Of a DNA stretch of 60,290 nucleotides, positions 1 to 7,930 are shown one piece after another. The position numbers and the translations under genes were made by a program. Under the pieces are notes generated by a model. It was not told where the DNA came from, did not search any database, and worked only from the letters and a program-made list of their open reading frames with translations. The stretch comes from Candidatus Roizmanbacteria bacterium CG02_land_8_20_14_3_00_36_15 (GTDB lineage: Bacteria; Patescibacteriota; Microgenomatia; UBA1406; GWC2-37-13), in contig PEUF01000039.1 of NCBI GenBank assembly GCA_002780795.1, positions 1-60,290 of the forward strand. Direction: 5' to 3'. Within the stretch, counting starts at the first letter, position 1. Each line of letters starts with the position of its first letter.

Positions 1-816
1 TTCATGACCGCCTATGGACTGGCAATCAGATTATTTCTTAAAGACAAAGGCGATTCAAAAACTTTTACTTTTATTACGACTTTATTCGGTGGCTTGGCTC
101 TCCTATTGCTTTTGCCTTTTGAAACAATAAAATACCTTTTTACTCCCCAAATTGTTTTTGTGCTTATATTACTTTCTGTTTTATACGCTTTAACCGATTT
201 GTCATTTATTCGTGGACGACAACTTGAGGAAGTATCAATCGTCTCGATTCTCGTCCAGTTGGGTAATTTCTGGGCATTGATTGGTGGAACTTTGATTTTT
301 AAGGAATTGCTAACCTTTAATAAAATGTTAGGTGTTGGTTTAATCGTATTAGGAAGCATTCTTCTTGTTTGGCATAAACAAAAAATTAGTCTTTCCAAAG
401 GAAAATTTTTTGTCATTATCGGTACGATTTTATTCACAATTAATTCTTTTGCCGATAAAGTATTCAGCCCTTATTTCTCCGCTTCGTTATATAAAGCAAT
501 TATATTTTTGCTGGAAGCTTTTATGCTTTTTACTTTTTTTCTTCCCCAAAGATTAACAGCCATTAAAAAGGAATTCAAAATTCAGGGGAAAGCTATTATT
601 TTTGTTGGACCGCTCCTATCTTTAGCCGTGTTTTTTCTTTTTAGAGCATTTCAAGTTGGAGGGGAAGCATCAAAAGTTTTACCTGTATACAGTCTATCAC
701 TGGTATTTTCTGTTATTGCCGGAATATTATTCTTAAACGAAAAAGATAATTTACTGAAAAAAATCATCGCTATGGTTTTAGTTCTTGCCGGTACTTATAT
801 ACTCCAATTAGTTTGA
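1..816 (+). CDS. EamA/DMT-family transporter, 5' end cut by window
   Basis: Hydrophobic protein of at least 271 residues with about nine membrane segments and short charged loops, typical of the drug/metabolite transporter (EamA) superfamily, which moves small metabolites across the inner membrane. The reading frame is open to base 1, and the first visible ATG (base 4) lies inside what looks like the first helix. The real start is therefore probably upstream and the gene is partial. Two similar halves are expected for this family: a break near residue 130 (KQKISLSKGK) is followed by a second helix set ending AMVLVLAGTYILQLV. The substrate cannot be read from sequence. Confidence 0.75.
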   Translation, partial: FMTAYGLAIRLFLKDKGDSKTFTFITTLFGGLALLLLLPFETIKYLFTPQIVFVLILLSVLYALTDLSFIRGRQLEEVSIVSILVQLGNFWALIGGTLIFKELLTFNKMLGVGLIVLGSILLVWHKQKISLSKGKFFVIIGTILFTINSFADKVFSPYFSASLYKAIIFLLEAFMLFTFFLPQRLTAIKKEFKIQGKAIIFVGPLLSLAVFFLFRAFQVGGEASKVLPVYSLSLVFSVIAGILFLNEKDNLLKKIIAMVLVLAGTYILQLV

Positions 817-983
817 CGAACAACTTGACTCAAACCCGCCGCGAAATCTATTCAATCCAAATCCTGCCCACGTCTTGACAACACCAACACAACAACCAAA
901 CTGTCAACAAGACGATGAGATGAATGGCTATACAAAAAACATGAAAGGGTAATGAATTTTAAAACGATGACATTTCTCCGAAA

Positions 984-1110
984 GAAATAACTAATAACCA
1001 AATTCCAATAACCAAACAATCTCCAATCTTCAATAACCAATAATCAAAATCTTTAAATATTGTAAATTGGTTATTGGGATTTGTTTGGAATACTGGATTA
1101 TTGGTTATTA
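984..1110. repeat. AT-rich intergenic repeat tract upstream of ileS
   Basis: The 326 bp between the transporter and ileS hold no convincing gene. The right part is built from degenerate CCAATAACCAA-type words on one side and their reverse complement TTGGTTATTGG on the other, so the tract could fold back on itself. The words resemble the AATCC/CCAAA-type repeats found inside ileS, gatB and uvrB. Confidence 0.6.
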
Positions 1111-1128
1111 ATTTTTTTTAAGTTGTAT

Positions 1129-1134
1129 TATAAT
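1129..1134 (+). promoter_or_regulatory. -10 box of ileS, leaderless spacing
   Basis: A perfect TATAAT ends 8 bp before the ileS ATG. A start point at the usual distance would fall at or within a base or two of the start codon, so the mRNA would have no leader, and no Shine-Dalgarno sequence is visible. No good -35 box is seen at the normal distance. Confidence 0.5.
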
Positions 1135-1142
1135 TATTCGAT

Positions 1143-4100
1143 ATGTTTAAACCGGTAAATTCTAATGAAAACTTTCCCGAAATGGAGAAAAAGTGGTTAA
1201 GCAATTGGTACAACAAGGGAGTGGTTGACAAATATTTAAAGAAAAACTCCCCTTTGTCAAAACGATTTTCTTATCTTGACGGCCCTATCACCGCCAATAA
1301 CCCGATGGGTGTCCATCATGCCTGGGGCAGGACATATAAAGACCTCTTCCCGCGATTTTTTAACTTACTTGGTTATAGACAAAGATTTCAGAATGGTTTT
1401 GATTGTCAGGGACTCTGGGTTGAGGTCGAGGTAGAAAAAGAACTACGGCTAAAGTCAAAAAAAGACATTGAAAACCTGGTTCCCGGCGATCCTAAAGCTT
1501 CAGTGGCCAAGTTTGTTGGACTATGCAAAGAACGGGTCAAAAAATACTCAAAAATTCAGACCGAGCAATCAAAAAGATTGGGTTACTTTGCCGACTGGGA
1601 TCACTCCTATTTTACGATGAGCGACGAAAACAACTACATGATCTGGCTTTTTTTGAAAAAGTGTTTTGACAACGGCTGGATTTATAAAGGTCATGAATCA
1701 GTTCCCTGGTGCCCAAGGTGTGAGACGGCCATATCTCAACACGAAATGTTGACAGAAGATTATAAAGAAATTGTACATGAATCAGTATACTTCGAGCTGA
1801 AAATCCTAAATCCTAAATTCCAAGTTCCAAACAAATCTCAAATTTCAAATAACAAATTTCAAAATACATATTTATTAGTATGGACGACGACTCCATGGAC
1901 AATACCGGCCAATATTGCTGTTGCTATCAACAAAGATTATGACTATTCATTAGCTGAAGGAACGAGCGGAGAATTATTTTGGGTGGCTAAAGATTTGATT
2001 GGCGCGGTGTTTGGCAAAGATTATAAGCGAATCGTTAAAACTGTTAAAGGAAAAGAATTAGTTGGTTTACATTATCAAGGTCCATTTGATGATCTTCCGG
2101 CCGTTTCAGAAGTGGCAAAAAATTATCCGGAAAAGTTTCACACAATAATTGCCACTGATGATTTAATTCTTCCAATTTCCCTAACCGAAGGAACCGGCCT
2201 GGTTCATACGGCGGTTTCAGCCGGTGTTGAGGATTTTAAATTAGGAAAAAAATACGGACTGCCTATGATTCCGGTGATTGCTGATAATGCTGACTACCTG
2301 CCCGGTTTAGGATTTTTATCTGGAAAAAATGCTAAAAAACATCCGGAAATAATTCTTAATTATTTACGCGAAAAAGACGTGGTTTTTAAAACTCATCATT
2401 ATAAACACCGTTATCCGGCCTGCTGGCGGTGTAAGACAGAATTAGTCTGGAAGGTGGAAGACGAATGGTACATTGCGATGGACGTTAGTCCATCGCAAGT
2501 TCAAAGTTCAAAGTTCAAAGTTCAAAATAGAAAACAAAATACAAAAACGCTGAGACAAAGGATGATGGGTGTGGCGAAGAAGATTAAGTGGGTTCCGGGG
2601 TTTGGGTTAGAACGCGAACTTGATTGGTTGAAAAATATGCACGATTGGTTAATATCCAAGAAAAATCGTTACTGGGGTTTGGCTCTACCGATATATGAAT
2701 GTAAAAAATGCAGACATTTTGAAGTTCTCGGCTCTAAAGAAGAGTTAAAAGAAAAAGCGATAGATGGTTGGAAAGAATTTGAAGGCCACACACCTCATAA
2801 ACCATTCATTGATGAAGTTTTAATTAAATGTTCTAAATGTGGTGAAGCGGTCAAAAGAATCAATGACGTGGGTAATCCTTGGCTTGACGCCGGGATTGTT
2901 CCCTATTCTACCATTACTAAAAATAACCAAGGACAACCTCTTTATTTAACCAACAGAAAGGAATGGCAACAGTGGTTCCCAGCCGATTTGATCAGCGAAT
3001 CATTTCCCGGCCAGTTTAAAAACTGGTTTTACGCCATGATTGCCATGTCGGCGGTTTTGGAGAATACTAATCCCTACAAAACCGTCATCGGTTATGCGAC
3101 GTTAACTGGAGAAGATGGCCGGCCGATGCATAAAAGCTGGGGAAACATGATTGAGTTTAATCAAGCGGCTGATAAGATAGGCGTTGACGTCATGCGCTGG
3201 CTGTTCTGCCGACAGGATATGATGGAAAACCTACTTTTCGGTTATAAAAAGGCCGATGAGGTCAGACGACAGTTTTATCTGATGCTTTGGAATATCTATA
3301 AGTTTTTTGTGGAATACTCTAATCTCGATAAATCCGAAATCCGAAATCCGAAATCCGAAACAAATCCGAAATCAAAAAATATATTAGACCAATGGATTAA
3401 AAGTAGATTTATTTTTCTGTCAGAATATGTTAAAGAAAAATTATTGGCATACAATGTTAAAGATGCGGCAATTGAAATTGAGAAATTTGTCAGTGATCTG
3501 TCGACCTGGTATATAAGAAGAAGCCGTGGCAGAGTTTGGGTAAATAGTGACGACGAATTGGATAAAGAAAATTTCTATCAAACAACCTATTATATTCTTG
3601 TCAATCTCTCGATCATTCTATCGCCTTTTTTACCTTTTATTTCGGAAGAAATCTATACGAACTTAACCGCTAAAGAGTCGGTTCATTTAGATTTTTGGCC
3701 CGAAACAAATGAAAACATTGATACTAGCTTAATCAAAGAAATGGCTGTTATCAGGCAAATTGTTGAAATAGGTCACCGCGTCCGCAAAGAACTACAACTT
3801 AAAGTGCGTCAACCGCTGGCTGAGGTAAAAATCGAGTTACCAGTGAAATTAAAAGGTGATTTGACTAAACTAATCGCCAGTGAGCTTAATGTTAAGAAGG
3901 TTATTCTAAAAACAAATAAAAAAATAGAACAGCTAAAAGTTGTTTTTGATACCCGCTTAAGTGCCCAATTAAAAAAAGAAGGAGAGTTGCGAGAATTGGT
4001 TCGTTTAATTCAGGCAAAGAGGAAAGAAATGGGAGCCCATTTGGATCAACCGATTAATCTAACTATTCCAGAACAATTCAGCGAATATCGTACTTATCTT

Positions 4101-4160
4101 AGAAAAAAAGTCATTTGTAGAAAAATAACCATCGGCGGTTCTCTAAAAATAACCTTATGA
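1143..4160 (+). CDS. ileS: isoleucyl-tRNA synthetase
   Basis: Cytoplasmic class I aminoacyl-tRNA synthetase of 1005 residues that charges tRNA-Ile. The HIGH signature is altered to GVHH (residues 56-59), and the KMSKS loop reads PMHKSWGN near residue 662, keeping the lysine expected to be catalytic. Zinc-type pairs CPRC (about 190), CWRC, CKKC and CSKC are present, and the C-terminal anticodon-binding part is complete. Three short in-frame inserts made of DNA repeats sit near residues 219-241, 445-462 and 729-743. The stop TGA overlaps the ATG of the next gene. Assignment is by overall layout; another class I enzyme of the Ile/Val/Leu group is unlikely. Confidence 0.93.
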   Translation: MFKPVNSNENFPEMEKKWLSNWYNKGVVDKYLKKNSPLSKRFSYLDGPITANNPMGVHHAWGRTYKDLFPRFFNLLGYRQRFQNGFDCQGLWVEVEVEKELRLKSKKDIENLVPGDPKASVAKFVGLCKERVKKYSKIQTEQSKRLGYFADWDHSYFTMSDENNYMIWLFLKKCFDNGWIYKGHESVPWCPRCETAISQHEMLTEDYKEIVHESVYFELKILNPKFQVPNKSQISNNKFQNTYLLVWTTTPWTIPANIAVAINKDYDYSLAEGTSGELFWVAKDLIGAVFGKDYKRIVKTVKGKELVGLHYQGPFDDLPAVSEVAKNYPEKFHTIIATDDLILPISLTEGTGLVHTAVSAGVEDFKLGKKYGLPMIPVIADNADYLPGLGFLSGKNAKKHPEIILNYLREKDVVFKTHHYKHRYPACWRCKTELVWKVEDEWYIAMDVSPSQVQSSKFKVQNRKQNTKTLRQRMMGVAKKIKWVPGFGLERELDWLKNMHDWLISKKNRYWGLALPIYECKKCRHFEVLGSKEELKEKAIDGWKEFEGHTPHKPFIDEVLIKCSKCGEAVKRINDVGNPWLDAGIVPYSTITKNNQGQPLYLTNRKEWQQWFPADLISESFPGQFKNWFYAMIAMSAVLENTNPYKTVIGYATLTGEDGRPMHKSWGNMIEFNQAADKIGVDVMRWLFCRQDMMENLLFGYKKADEVRRQFYLMLWNIYKFFVEYSNLDKSEIRNPKSETNPKSKNILDQWIKSRFIFLSEYVKEKLLAYNVKDAAIEIEKFVSDLSTWYIRRSRGRVWVNSDDELDKENFYQTTYYILVNLSIILSPFLPFISEEIYTNLTAKESVHLDFWPETNENIDTSLIKEMAVIRQIVEIGHRVRKELQLKVRQPLAEVKIELPVKLKGDLTKLIASELNVKKVILKTNKKIEQLKVVFDTRLSAQLKKEGELRELVRLIQAKRKEMGAHLDQPINLTIPEQFSEYRTYLRKKVICRKITIGGSLKITL
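1801..1866 (+). repeat. in-frame AATCC/CCAAA repeat insert in ileS (1)
   Basis: Degenerate direct repeats of AAATCCTAA and CAAATTTC words, translated in frame as the Lys/Asn/Gln-rich stretch LNPKFQVPNKSQ and following residues. It interrupts the editing-domain region just before the conserved LLVWTTTPWT motif. Confidence 0.8.
2473..2527 (+). repeat. hairpin plus TTCAAAG heptamer repeat insert in ileS (2)
   Basis: A perfect 11-bp inverted repeat (TTGCGATGGAC, loop GTTA) at 2473-2498 is followed directly by four copies of the heptamer GTTCAAA. The tract reads in frame as SQVQSSKFKVQ. The left arm is part of the enzyme's own sequence (IAMDV), so the right arm looks like a copy made when the repeat arrived. 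Confidence 0.85.
3330..3372 (+). repeat. AAATCCG heptamer insert in ileS (3)
   Basis: Four exact tandem copies of AAATCCG and a broken fifth. Three units equal 21 bases, so the frame is kept and the protein gains the heptad KSEIRNP followed by KSETNPKSK. The unit has no stop codon in any forward frame. Confidence 0.85.
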
Positions 4161-5191
4161 TTGGTATTTACATCACTGGTTTACTAATCTTATTTTTTGG
4201 TTTTTTAAATCTTTTTGGTATCAGCCAAAATTTGTTTTTCTCTCAATTTACTTTTTTTTTAGTCGGTCTTTTTTTAATGTTTGTAATTAAAAAAATTGGA
4301 AGAAACTTTTTTTCTATCAATAACAAGTTTTTCTATTGGCTATTTATCGGTTTTCTCTTTTTGGTATTATTTTTCGGTGCGGAAATTAGAGGAGCAAAAC
4401 GCTGGTTAGATCTATATTTTATTAATTTTCAACCTTCTGAATTTTTTAAAGTTTTCTACTTAATTTTTTTAAGTAATTTTATGGCTAAACGCAAGAGATT
4501 TGCTGATAAAAGACTGGAATTTTTATTTATTCTAATTTATTTTTTGATTCCGGCTTTTTTAATTTTTAAACAACCGGATTTAGGCAACACTATTATTTTA
4601 ACGATGATCTTTTTATCTCTTACTTTTTTTTCCGACATACCGAAAAAATATTTTGTTCAGTTGATTGTTGTTGTTCTTTTGACCATGCCTTTGGGATGGT
4701 TTTTGCTCCAACCCTACCAGAAAACTCGTCTTTTAAGCTTTTTAAGTCCTCATTTAGATCGTCAGGGAACTGCTTACAACATGATACAGTCAATTATCAC
4801 TATTGGATCGGGTAAATTTTTCGGTAAAGGATTAGGTCTGGGTACACAGACGAGACTTTATTTTTTACCGGAAAATTCAACCGACTTTGCTTTTGCTTCA
4901 TTAGTTGAACAATTTGGTTTTTTTGGTGGAGCTTCGGTTATAATTCTTTTTTTCTTATTCTCCTATTTTCTTTTAAGAAAATTGTTTAAGTATTTTAACA
5001 AAGTTGACGAACAGGGTAGGCAAAATTTCTTTTTTCTCTTGGGTCTATCTTGTTATTTGATTTCTCAAATTGTCATCAATATTGGTATGAATATGGGTCT
5101 GTTTCCCATTACCGGTATTACTTTACCACTGATATCTTATGGCGGCTCTTCACTGGTTTCTTTTATGATTGGATTGGCTTTTTTACCATAA
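4157..5191 (+). CDS. FtsW/RodA/SpoVE-family peptidoglycan polymerase
   Basis: Multi-spanning membrane protein of 344 residues from the SEDS family, which polymerises lipid-linked peptidoglycan precursors during elongation or division. Family motifs are clear: GAKRWLD...FQPSEFFK, QPDLGNTI, LPENSTDFAFASLVEQFGFFG, and the C-terminal ITGITLPLISYGGSS. It starts inside the ileS stop (ATGA overlap), so it is translationally coupled to ileS. Sequence alone does not decide between FtsW and RodA. Confidence 0.9.
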   Translation: MIGIYITGLLILFFGFLNLFGISQNLFFSQFTFFLVGLFLMFVIKKIGRNFFSINNKFFYWLFIGFLFLVLFFGAEIRGAKRWLDLYFINFQPSEFFKVFYLIFLSNFMAKRKRFADKRLEFLFILIYFLIPAFLIFKQPDLGNTIILTMIFLSLTFFSDIPKKYFVQLIVVVLLTMPLGWFLLQPYQKTRLLSFLSPHLDRQGTAYNMIQSIITIGSGKFFGKGLGLGTQTRLYFLPENSTDFAFASLVEQFGFFGGASVIILFFLFSYFLLRKLFKYFNKVDEQGRQNFFFLLGLSCYLISQIVINIGMNMGLFPITGITLPLISYGGSSLVSFMIGLAFLP

Positions 5192-5197
5192 CTCTGG

Positions 5198-5225
5198 TTG
5201 CGAATCGAATTTTTTTAAGTATAAT
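5198..5225 (+). promoter_or_regulatory. rplU promoter, leaderless spacing
   Basis: TTGCGA, a 16 bp spacer, then TATAAT. The -10 box ends 8 bp before the rplU ATG and no Shine-Dalgarno is present, so the transcript is probably leaderless, as at ileS. Confidence 0.55.
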
Positions 5226-5233
5226 TTAAGATT

Positions 5234-5545
5234 ATGACAAAAATTGCCGTTATTAAATCCGGAGGAAAACAGTATTTAGTTAAAGAAGGTGATGAAATCA
5301 TTGTCGATCAATTACCCGCCCAAGTCAAGGATAAAGTTGAACTGGATACTTTAGCAGTATTCGATGAAACGGGCAAACAGATTGATTTAGGTACTCCTTT
5401 TATTAAAACCAAGGTAACGGCAGAACTGGTAGAAAATCTAAAGGGAGATAAAATACGAGTAGCCAAATTCAAAGCGAAGGTAAGATATAGAAAAGTAAAA
5501 GGATTTAGGCCGAGACTGACAAAAATAAAAATTATTAAAATCTAA
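5234..5545 (+). CDS. rplU: 50S ribosomal protein L21
   Basis: Basic protein of 103 residues, normal length for bL21, with the family pattern MTKIAVIKSGGKQYLVKEGD at the start and KVRYRKVKGFRPRLTKIKI at the end. It binds 23S rRNA in the large subunit. It is followed by rpmA, the usual partner, after 93 bp of repeat-like DNA. Confidence 0.95.
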   Translation: MTKIAVIKSGGKQYLVKEGDEIIVDQLPAQVKDKVELDTLAVFDETGKQIDLGTPFIKTKVTAELVENLKGDKIRVAKFKAKVRYRKVKGFRPRLTKIKIIKI

Positions 5546-5638
5546 TTAAAGGTTCAAAGTGCAAAATTAAAAGTTACAATTTAAAATTCAAAGTTTTCAA
5601 ATTTTTAACTTTTCATTTTTATTTTTTAATTTGTTAAA
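5546..5638. repeat. TTCAAAG-type repeat tract between rplU and rpmA
   Basis: Degenerate words such as GGTTCAAAGTGCAAAATTAAAAG and their reverse forms fill the spacer. They belong to the family that also lies inside coding genes here. The second half (AACTTTTCATTTTTATTT) is the mirror type, so a weak fold is possible. Confidence 0.6.
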
Positions 5639-5890
5639 ATGGCTCATACTAAGGCTCAAAAAGCTGTAAAAGGTAACCGCGATTCCCGATCAAAAAGATT
5701 AGGAGTGAAAATTTTTGGGGGACAGTCAGTAAGACCTGGCAATGTTATTATCCGTCAACGTGGGACAAAGGTTCGTGCCGGTGAAGGGGTTTTGCTTTCA
5801 AAAGATAAAACACTCATGGCCTTGAGAAACGGTACGGTAAAATTTTCTCGAAAAAAGGGGAGACAGTTTGTTTCCGTCATCTCAACTTGA
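5639..5890 (+). CDS. rpmA: 50S ribosomal protein L27
   Basis: 83-residue bL27 with the typical glycine/lysine-rich N-terminus (MAHTKAQKAVKGNRDSRSKR) and core LGVKIFGGQSVRPGNVIIRQRGTK. The N-terminal tail, which reaches the peptidyl-transferase centre, is slightly divergent (AHTKAQKAV rather than the usual AHKKGGGS) and has no cleavable extension. Confidence 0.95.
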   Translation: MAHTKAQKAVKGNRDSRSKRLGVKIFGGQSVRPGNVIIRQRGTKVRAGEGVLLSKDKTLMALRNGTVKFSRKKGRQFVSVIST

Positions 5891-5902
5891 TAGAATTACT
5901 TC

Positions 5903-6439
5903 ATGAATAGTCAGCAGGAAGCTCTTATTAGTCGGGTTAGAATGGAAAAAGATCCTTTCGTTAAAGCGAAAATTCTTCAGTCATTGAGGAAAGATTCTGG
6001 ATTGCGTTTAAAAGATTTAGCTTTAAAAATTAATCTCAAACCCGCCTATCTTTGTCACTATTTACGGTTAAATCGCCTACCAGAGATGATCGTCGACGGT
6101 TATTACGCCGAAGATATCTCTCTCAGCCATCTGTTTGTTATTTCCAGATTAAAAGATCCAAAAAAAATTATTGATGTTTACGAAAAAGTTTTAGGCAAAA
6201 ATCTAACTGTTTTGGCAACCGAAGAAATCGTTCGGGAGATTTTGTATGGAATTAAGACAGAAGGAGAAGCCTTGACACGCGAAGAAAAAGAAAGTTATCG
6301 CCAACAGTTAGGAAAGGAGATAAAACTTAAAATAATTCAGACCCGCATTAAAAGTAAGTTAGAGATTGAGGTAAAAGGAAGTTTAGCTAAAACAACTAAG
6401 ATATTGCGTACGATACTAACCAACTTAAAGGATTCTTAA
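5903..6439 (+). CDS. ParB-type helix-turn-helix protein
   Basis: 178 residues. The segment from about 25 to 80 (LRKDSGLRLKDLALKINLKPAYLCHYLRLNRLPEMI...YYAEDISLSHLFVISRL) matches the ParB/Spo0J/KorB DNA-binding core, where a helix-turn-helix is followed by a helix pair. The N-terminal ParB CTPase domain is absent, so this is not a full ParB. The C-terminal half is charged and not recognised. It follows rpmA by 12 bp, probably in the same transcript, and meets lepB tail to tail with a 44 bp overlap. A role as a small transcription or chromosome factor is inference. Confidence 0.6.
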   Translation: MNSQQEALISRVRMEKDPFVKAKILQSLRKDSGLRLKDLALKINLKPAYLCHYLRLNRLPEMIVDGYYAEDISLSHLFVISRLKDPKKIIDVYEKVLGKNLTVLATEEIVREILYGIKTEGEALTREEKESYRQQLGKEIKLKIIQTRIKSKLEIEVKGSLAKTTKILRTILTNLKDS

Positions 6440-6977
6440 TCCAGCCGGTCTTATTAGGTGGGTAGTAGCGATAAAACACTAAGCCAATGATGCTTTGGAT
6501 TGTTACTGGTCCAAATTCTCGAGAATCAGATGATCGGGGACGGTTATCGCCCATAACAAATAAATAATTATCAGGAACCATAATCGGCACTCCCTCTTTT
6601 AGGTAGCCGCCATCCCAGAGATTAGTCGAGGCCGAGATATAATTTTCCATGATTAGTTTGTTGTTAACGTAGACTTGACTATTTTTGACCATGAAGGAGT
6701 CGCCGGGTAAGGCAATAATCCGTTTTATATATTCAATATCAGGATTTTTGGGAGATTCAAAAACGATTACGTCGCCGCGTTTTGGCGGTCGTAATTTATA
6801 AGTTATCTTACTGGTTAAAATATAATCATTAGAGTAAAAACTAGGTTCCATGGATGCTCCTTTAACCTGGTTTGGTTGGACGATAAAAAGATAAACAACA
6901 ATAAAAAATGAACCGATAAAGACAACCGTTTCCAAAATATCCATCACAAAATCGATGATTACTTTAACCACTTTCAT
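6396..6977 (-). CDS. lepB: signal peptidase I
   Basis: 193 residues with one N-terminal membrane anchor (about 14-33) and the periplasm-facing S26 protease domain. The serine motif is GASMEPSF (Ser42), the general-base lysine lies in EYIKRIIALPGD (Lys85), and the C-terminal box reads MGDNRPRSSDSREFG. It removes signal peptides from secreted proteins; several are encoded in this window. Its 3' end overlaps the convergent ParB-like gene by 44 bp. Confidence 0.95.
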   Translation of the reverse strand: MKVVKVIIDFVMDILETVVFIGSFFIVVYLFIVQPNQVKGASMEPSFYSNDYILTSKITYKLRPPKRGDVIVFESPKNPDIEYIKRIIALPGDSFMVKNSQVYVNNKLIMENYISASTNLWDGGYLKEGVPIMVPDNYLFVMGDNRPRSSDSREFGPVTIQSIIGLVFYRYYPPNKTGWIKNPLSWLVSYAIS

Positions 6978-6985
6978 AAGTATTC

Positions 6986-7014
6986 ATTTTAAGCAAACCG
7001 GAAATAAAAAACAA
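6986..7014 (-). promoter_or_regulatory. lepB promoter, leaderless spacing
   Basis: On the minus strand: TTGTTT, 17 bp spacer, TAAAAT, then 8 bp to the lepB ATG. No Shine-Dalgarno is seen. It matches the short-spacing pattern at ileS, rplU and asnB. Confidence 0.45.
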
Positions 7015-7064
7015 GAGAATTAATTCAGTTTATAAAGTTATAAAGTATAATATAATCAAGATTA

Positions 7065-7100
7065 TTTACTTAGTGGTAGAGCACGAAGCTTGTCCCGATG
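7065..7100 (+). other. tRNA-like fragment upstream of tRNA-Val
   Basis: The stretch TTACTTAGTGGTAGAGCACGA resembles the D-arm of bacterial tRNA-Gly, but no matching anticodon stem, T-arm or acceptor stem follows. It is probably a relic of a tRNA gene broken by recombination. Confidence 0.3.
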
Positions 7101-7127
7101 AAAATCTGGGCTCACATCAGGTATTAA

Positions 7128-7201
7128 GGCCGATTAGCTCAGTTGGCTAGAGCGCTGCATTCACATTGCAGAAGTCGGGGGTTCAAGTCCCTCATCGGCC
7201 A
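7128..7201 (+). tRNA. tRNA-Val (CAC)
   Basis: Full cloverleaf: acceptor GGCCGAT/ATCGGCC, D-stem GCTC/GAGC, anticodon stem CTGCA/TGCAG around loop TTCACAT (anticodon CAC at 7162-7164), and T-loop TTCAAGT. CCA is not encoded. The last bases double as the end of a serine-recombinase remnant on the opposite strand, which marks the gene as a likely integration site. Confidence 0.95.
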
Positions 7202-7542
7202 CATTTTGCTCCTTTTTCGGCTAATGTTAGTTTTTCTTTTTTAATCGGTCGAGTTTCGTCAATTTGTTTTGAATAATCGTTCTTAAAATCTTTTTGTCTT
7301 TGGTTATATCGATCAATAAAGACTTCCTTAAATAAAGGTAGATATTTTTCTTTTGGCTTAGTTTTGCATAAATAAGCAATAAATTCTTCATGGAGATCAC
7401 CAAGTGATAACATTTTGGCGTATTTACGACATGTTTTGTTGACGCAGTAATAATAAGCGTAGTCTTTACCGGTATGACTTTTGGACCAACCTGCTGTTAA
7501 AGGATGATGACAAAGTTTGGGTTTAAGAAGATCGATTACCAC
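7192..7542 (-). pseudogene. large serine recombinase, C-terminal remnant
   Basis: 116 codons matching the part of large serine recombinases after the catalytic and recombinase domains: a zinc-ribbon segment (LCHHPLTAGWSKSHTGKDYAYYYCVNKTCRKYAK) and the start of the coiled coil (EVFIDRYNQRQKDFKNDY). The N-terminal resolvase domain is gone. The reading frame ends in a TGA supplied by the tRNA-Val 3' end, so the C-terminus is cut too. These enzymes integrate phages and transposons. The fragment cannot be active and looks like the scar of an element at the tRNA. Confidence 0.7.
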
Positions 7543-7564
7543 CCTTTTTTCATTTTATCAGAAT

Positions 7565-7783
7565 TCAGACAGTTACCATAAGCTGCCACAGTTTTATTTT
7601 TAATCGTCTCGCAATCTTATAAAGCACCTTAAGACTTGGATTAGCCTTCCCTTTCTCAATATCGGCTAAATAAGAACGATCGATATAACAATCAAGTGCT
7701 AATTGTTCCTGGGAAAGATTATTTTTCTTTCTTAACTTTATTATTTCCTTTCCTAACCTCCTGTAGATCGATCTATTGTTCAT
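7565..7783 (-). CDS. XRE-family helix-turn-helix regulator
   Basis: 72-residue DNA-binding protein with a Cro/CI-type fold: LGKEIIKLRKKNNLSQEQLALDCYIDRSYLADIEKGKANPSLKVLYKIARRL. I chose the ATG at 7783. The frame runs on to a TTG at 7822, but those 13 residues are hydrophobic and unlike the family. It sits between a recombinase remnant and a transposase, so it is probably the regulator of a former mobile element. Confidence 0.85.
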   Translation of the reverse strand: MNNRSIYRRLGKEIIKLRKKNNLSQEQLALDCYIDRSYLADIEKGKANPSLKVLYKIARRLKIKLWQLMVTV

Positions 7784-7863
7784 ATGAAAGGAAAGGGTAG
7801 AAAAAGAAAGGAGAAAATGCAATGAAACGGCCCTAAATTATAAAGGGTTAATATCTGCTATAA

Positions 7864-7911
7864 TATATATTATCACCTATTATATATTATCACCTCCGGA
7901 CTGAAATGGAT
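7864..7911. repeat. left end of RAYT cassette: duplicated unit plus inverted end
   Basis: The 15-bp unit TATATATTATCACCT occurs twice (7864-7878, 7881-7895), followed by CCGGACTGAAATGGAT (7896-7911). The last 16 bases return inverted, with one mismatch, on the other side of the transposase at 8746-8761. Confidence 0.75.
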
Positions 7912-7930
7912 AATAATAACAATCTAAAAA

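Noticed and set aside
852-1040. Minus-strand 62-residue frame before ileS
   Set aside because: Lies over repeat DNA, composition is unlike protein, and no start signal is seen.
6396-6439. Frameshift at the ParB-like/lepB overlap
   Set aside because: Both proteins end in family-plausible or neutral tails; a 44 bp convergent overlap is normal in such compact DNA.
7065-7100. A complete tRNA upstream of tRNA-Val
   Set aside because: Only a D-arm-like segment can be formed. No anticodon stem, T-loop or acceptor pairing follows.
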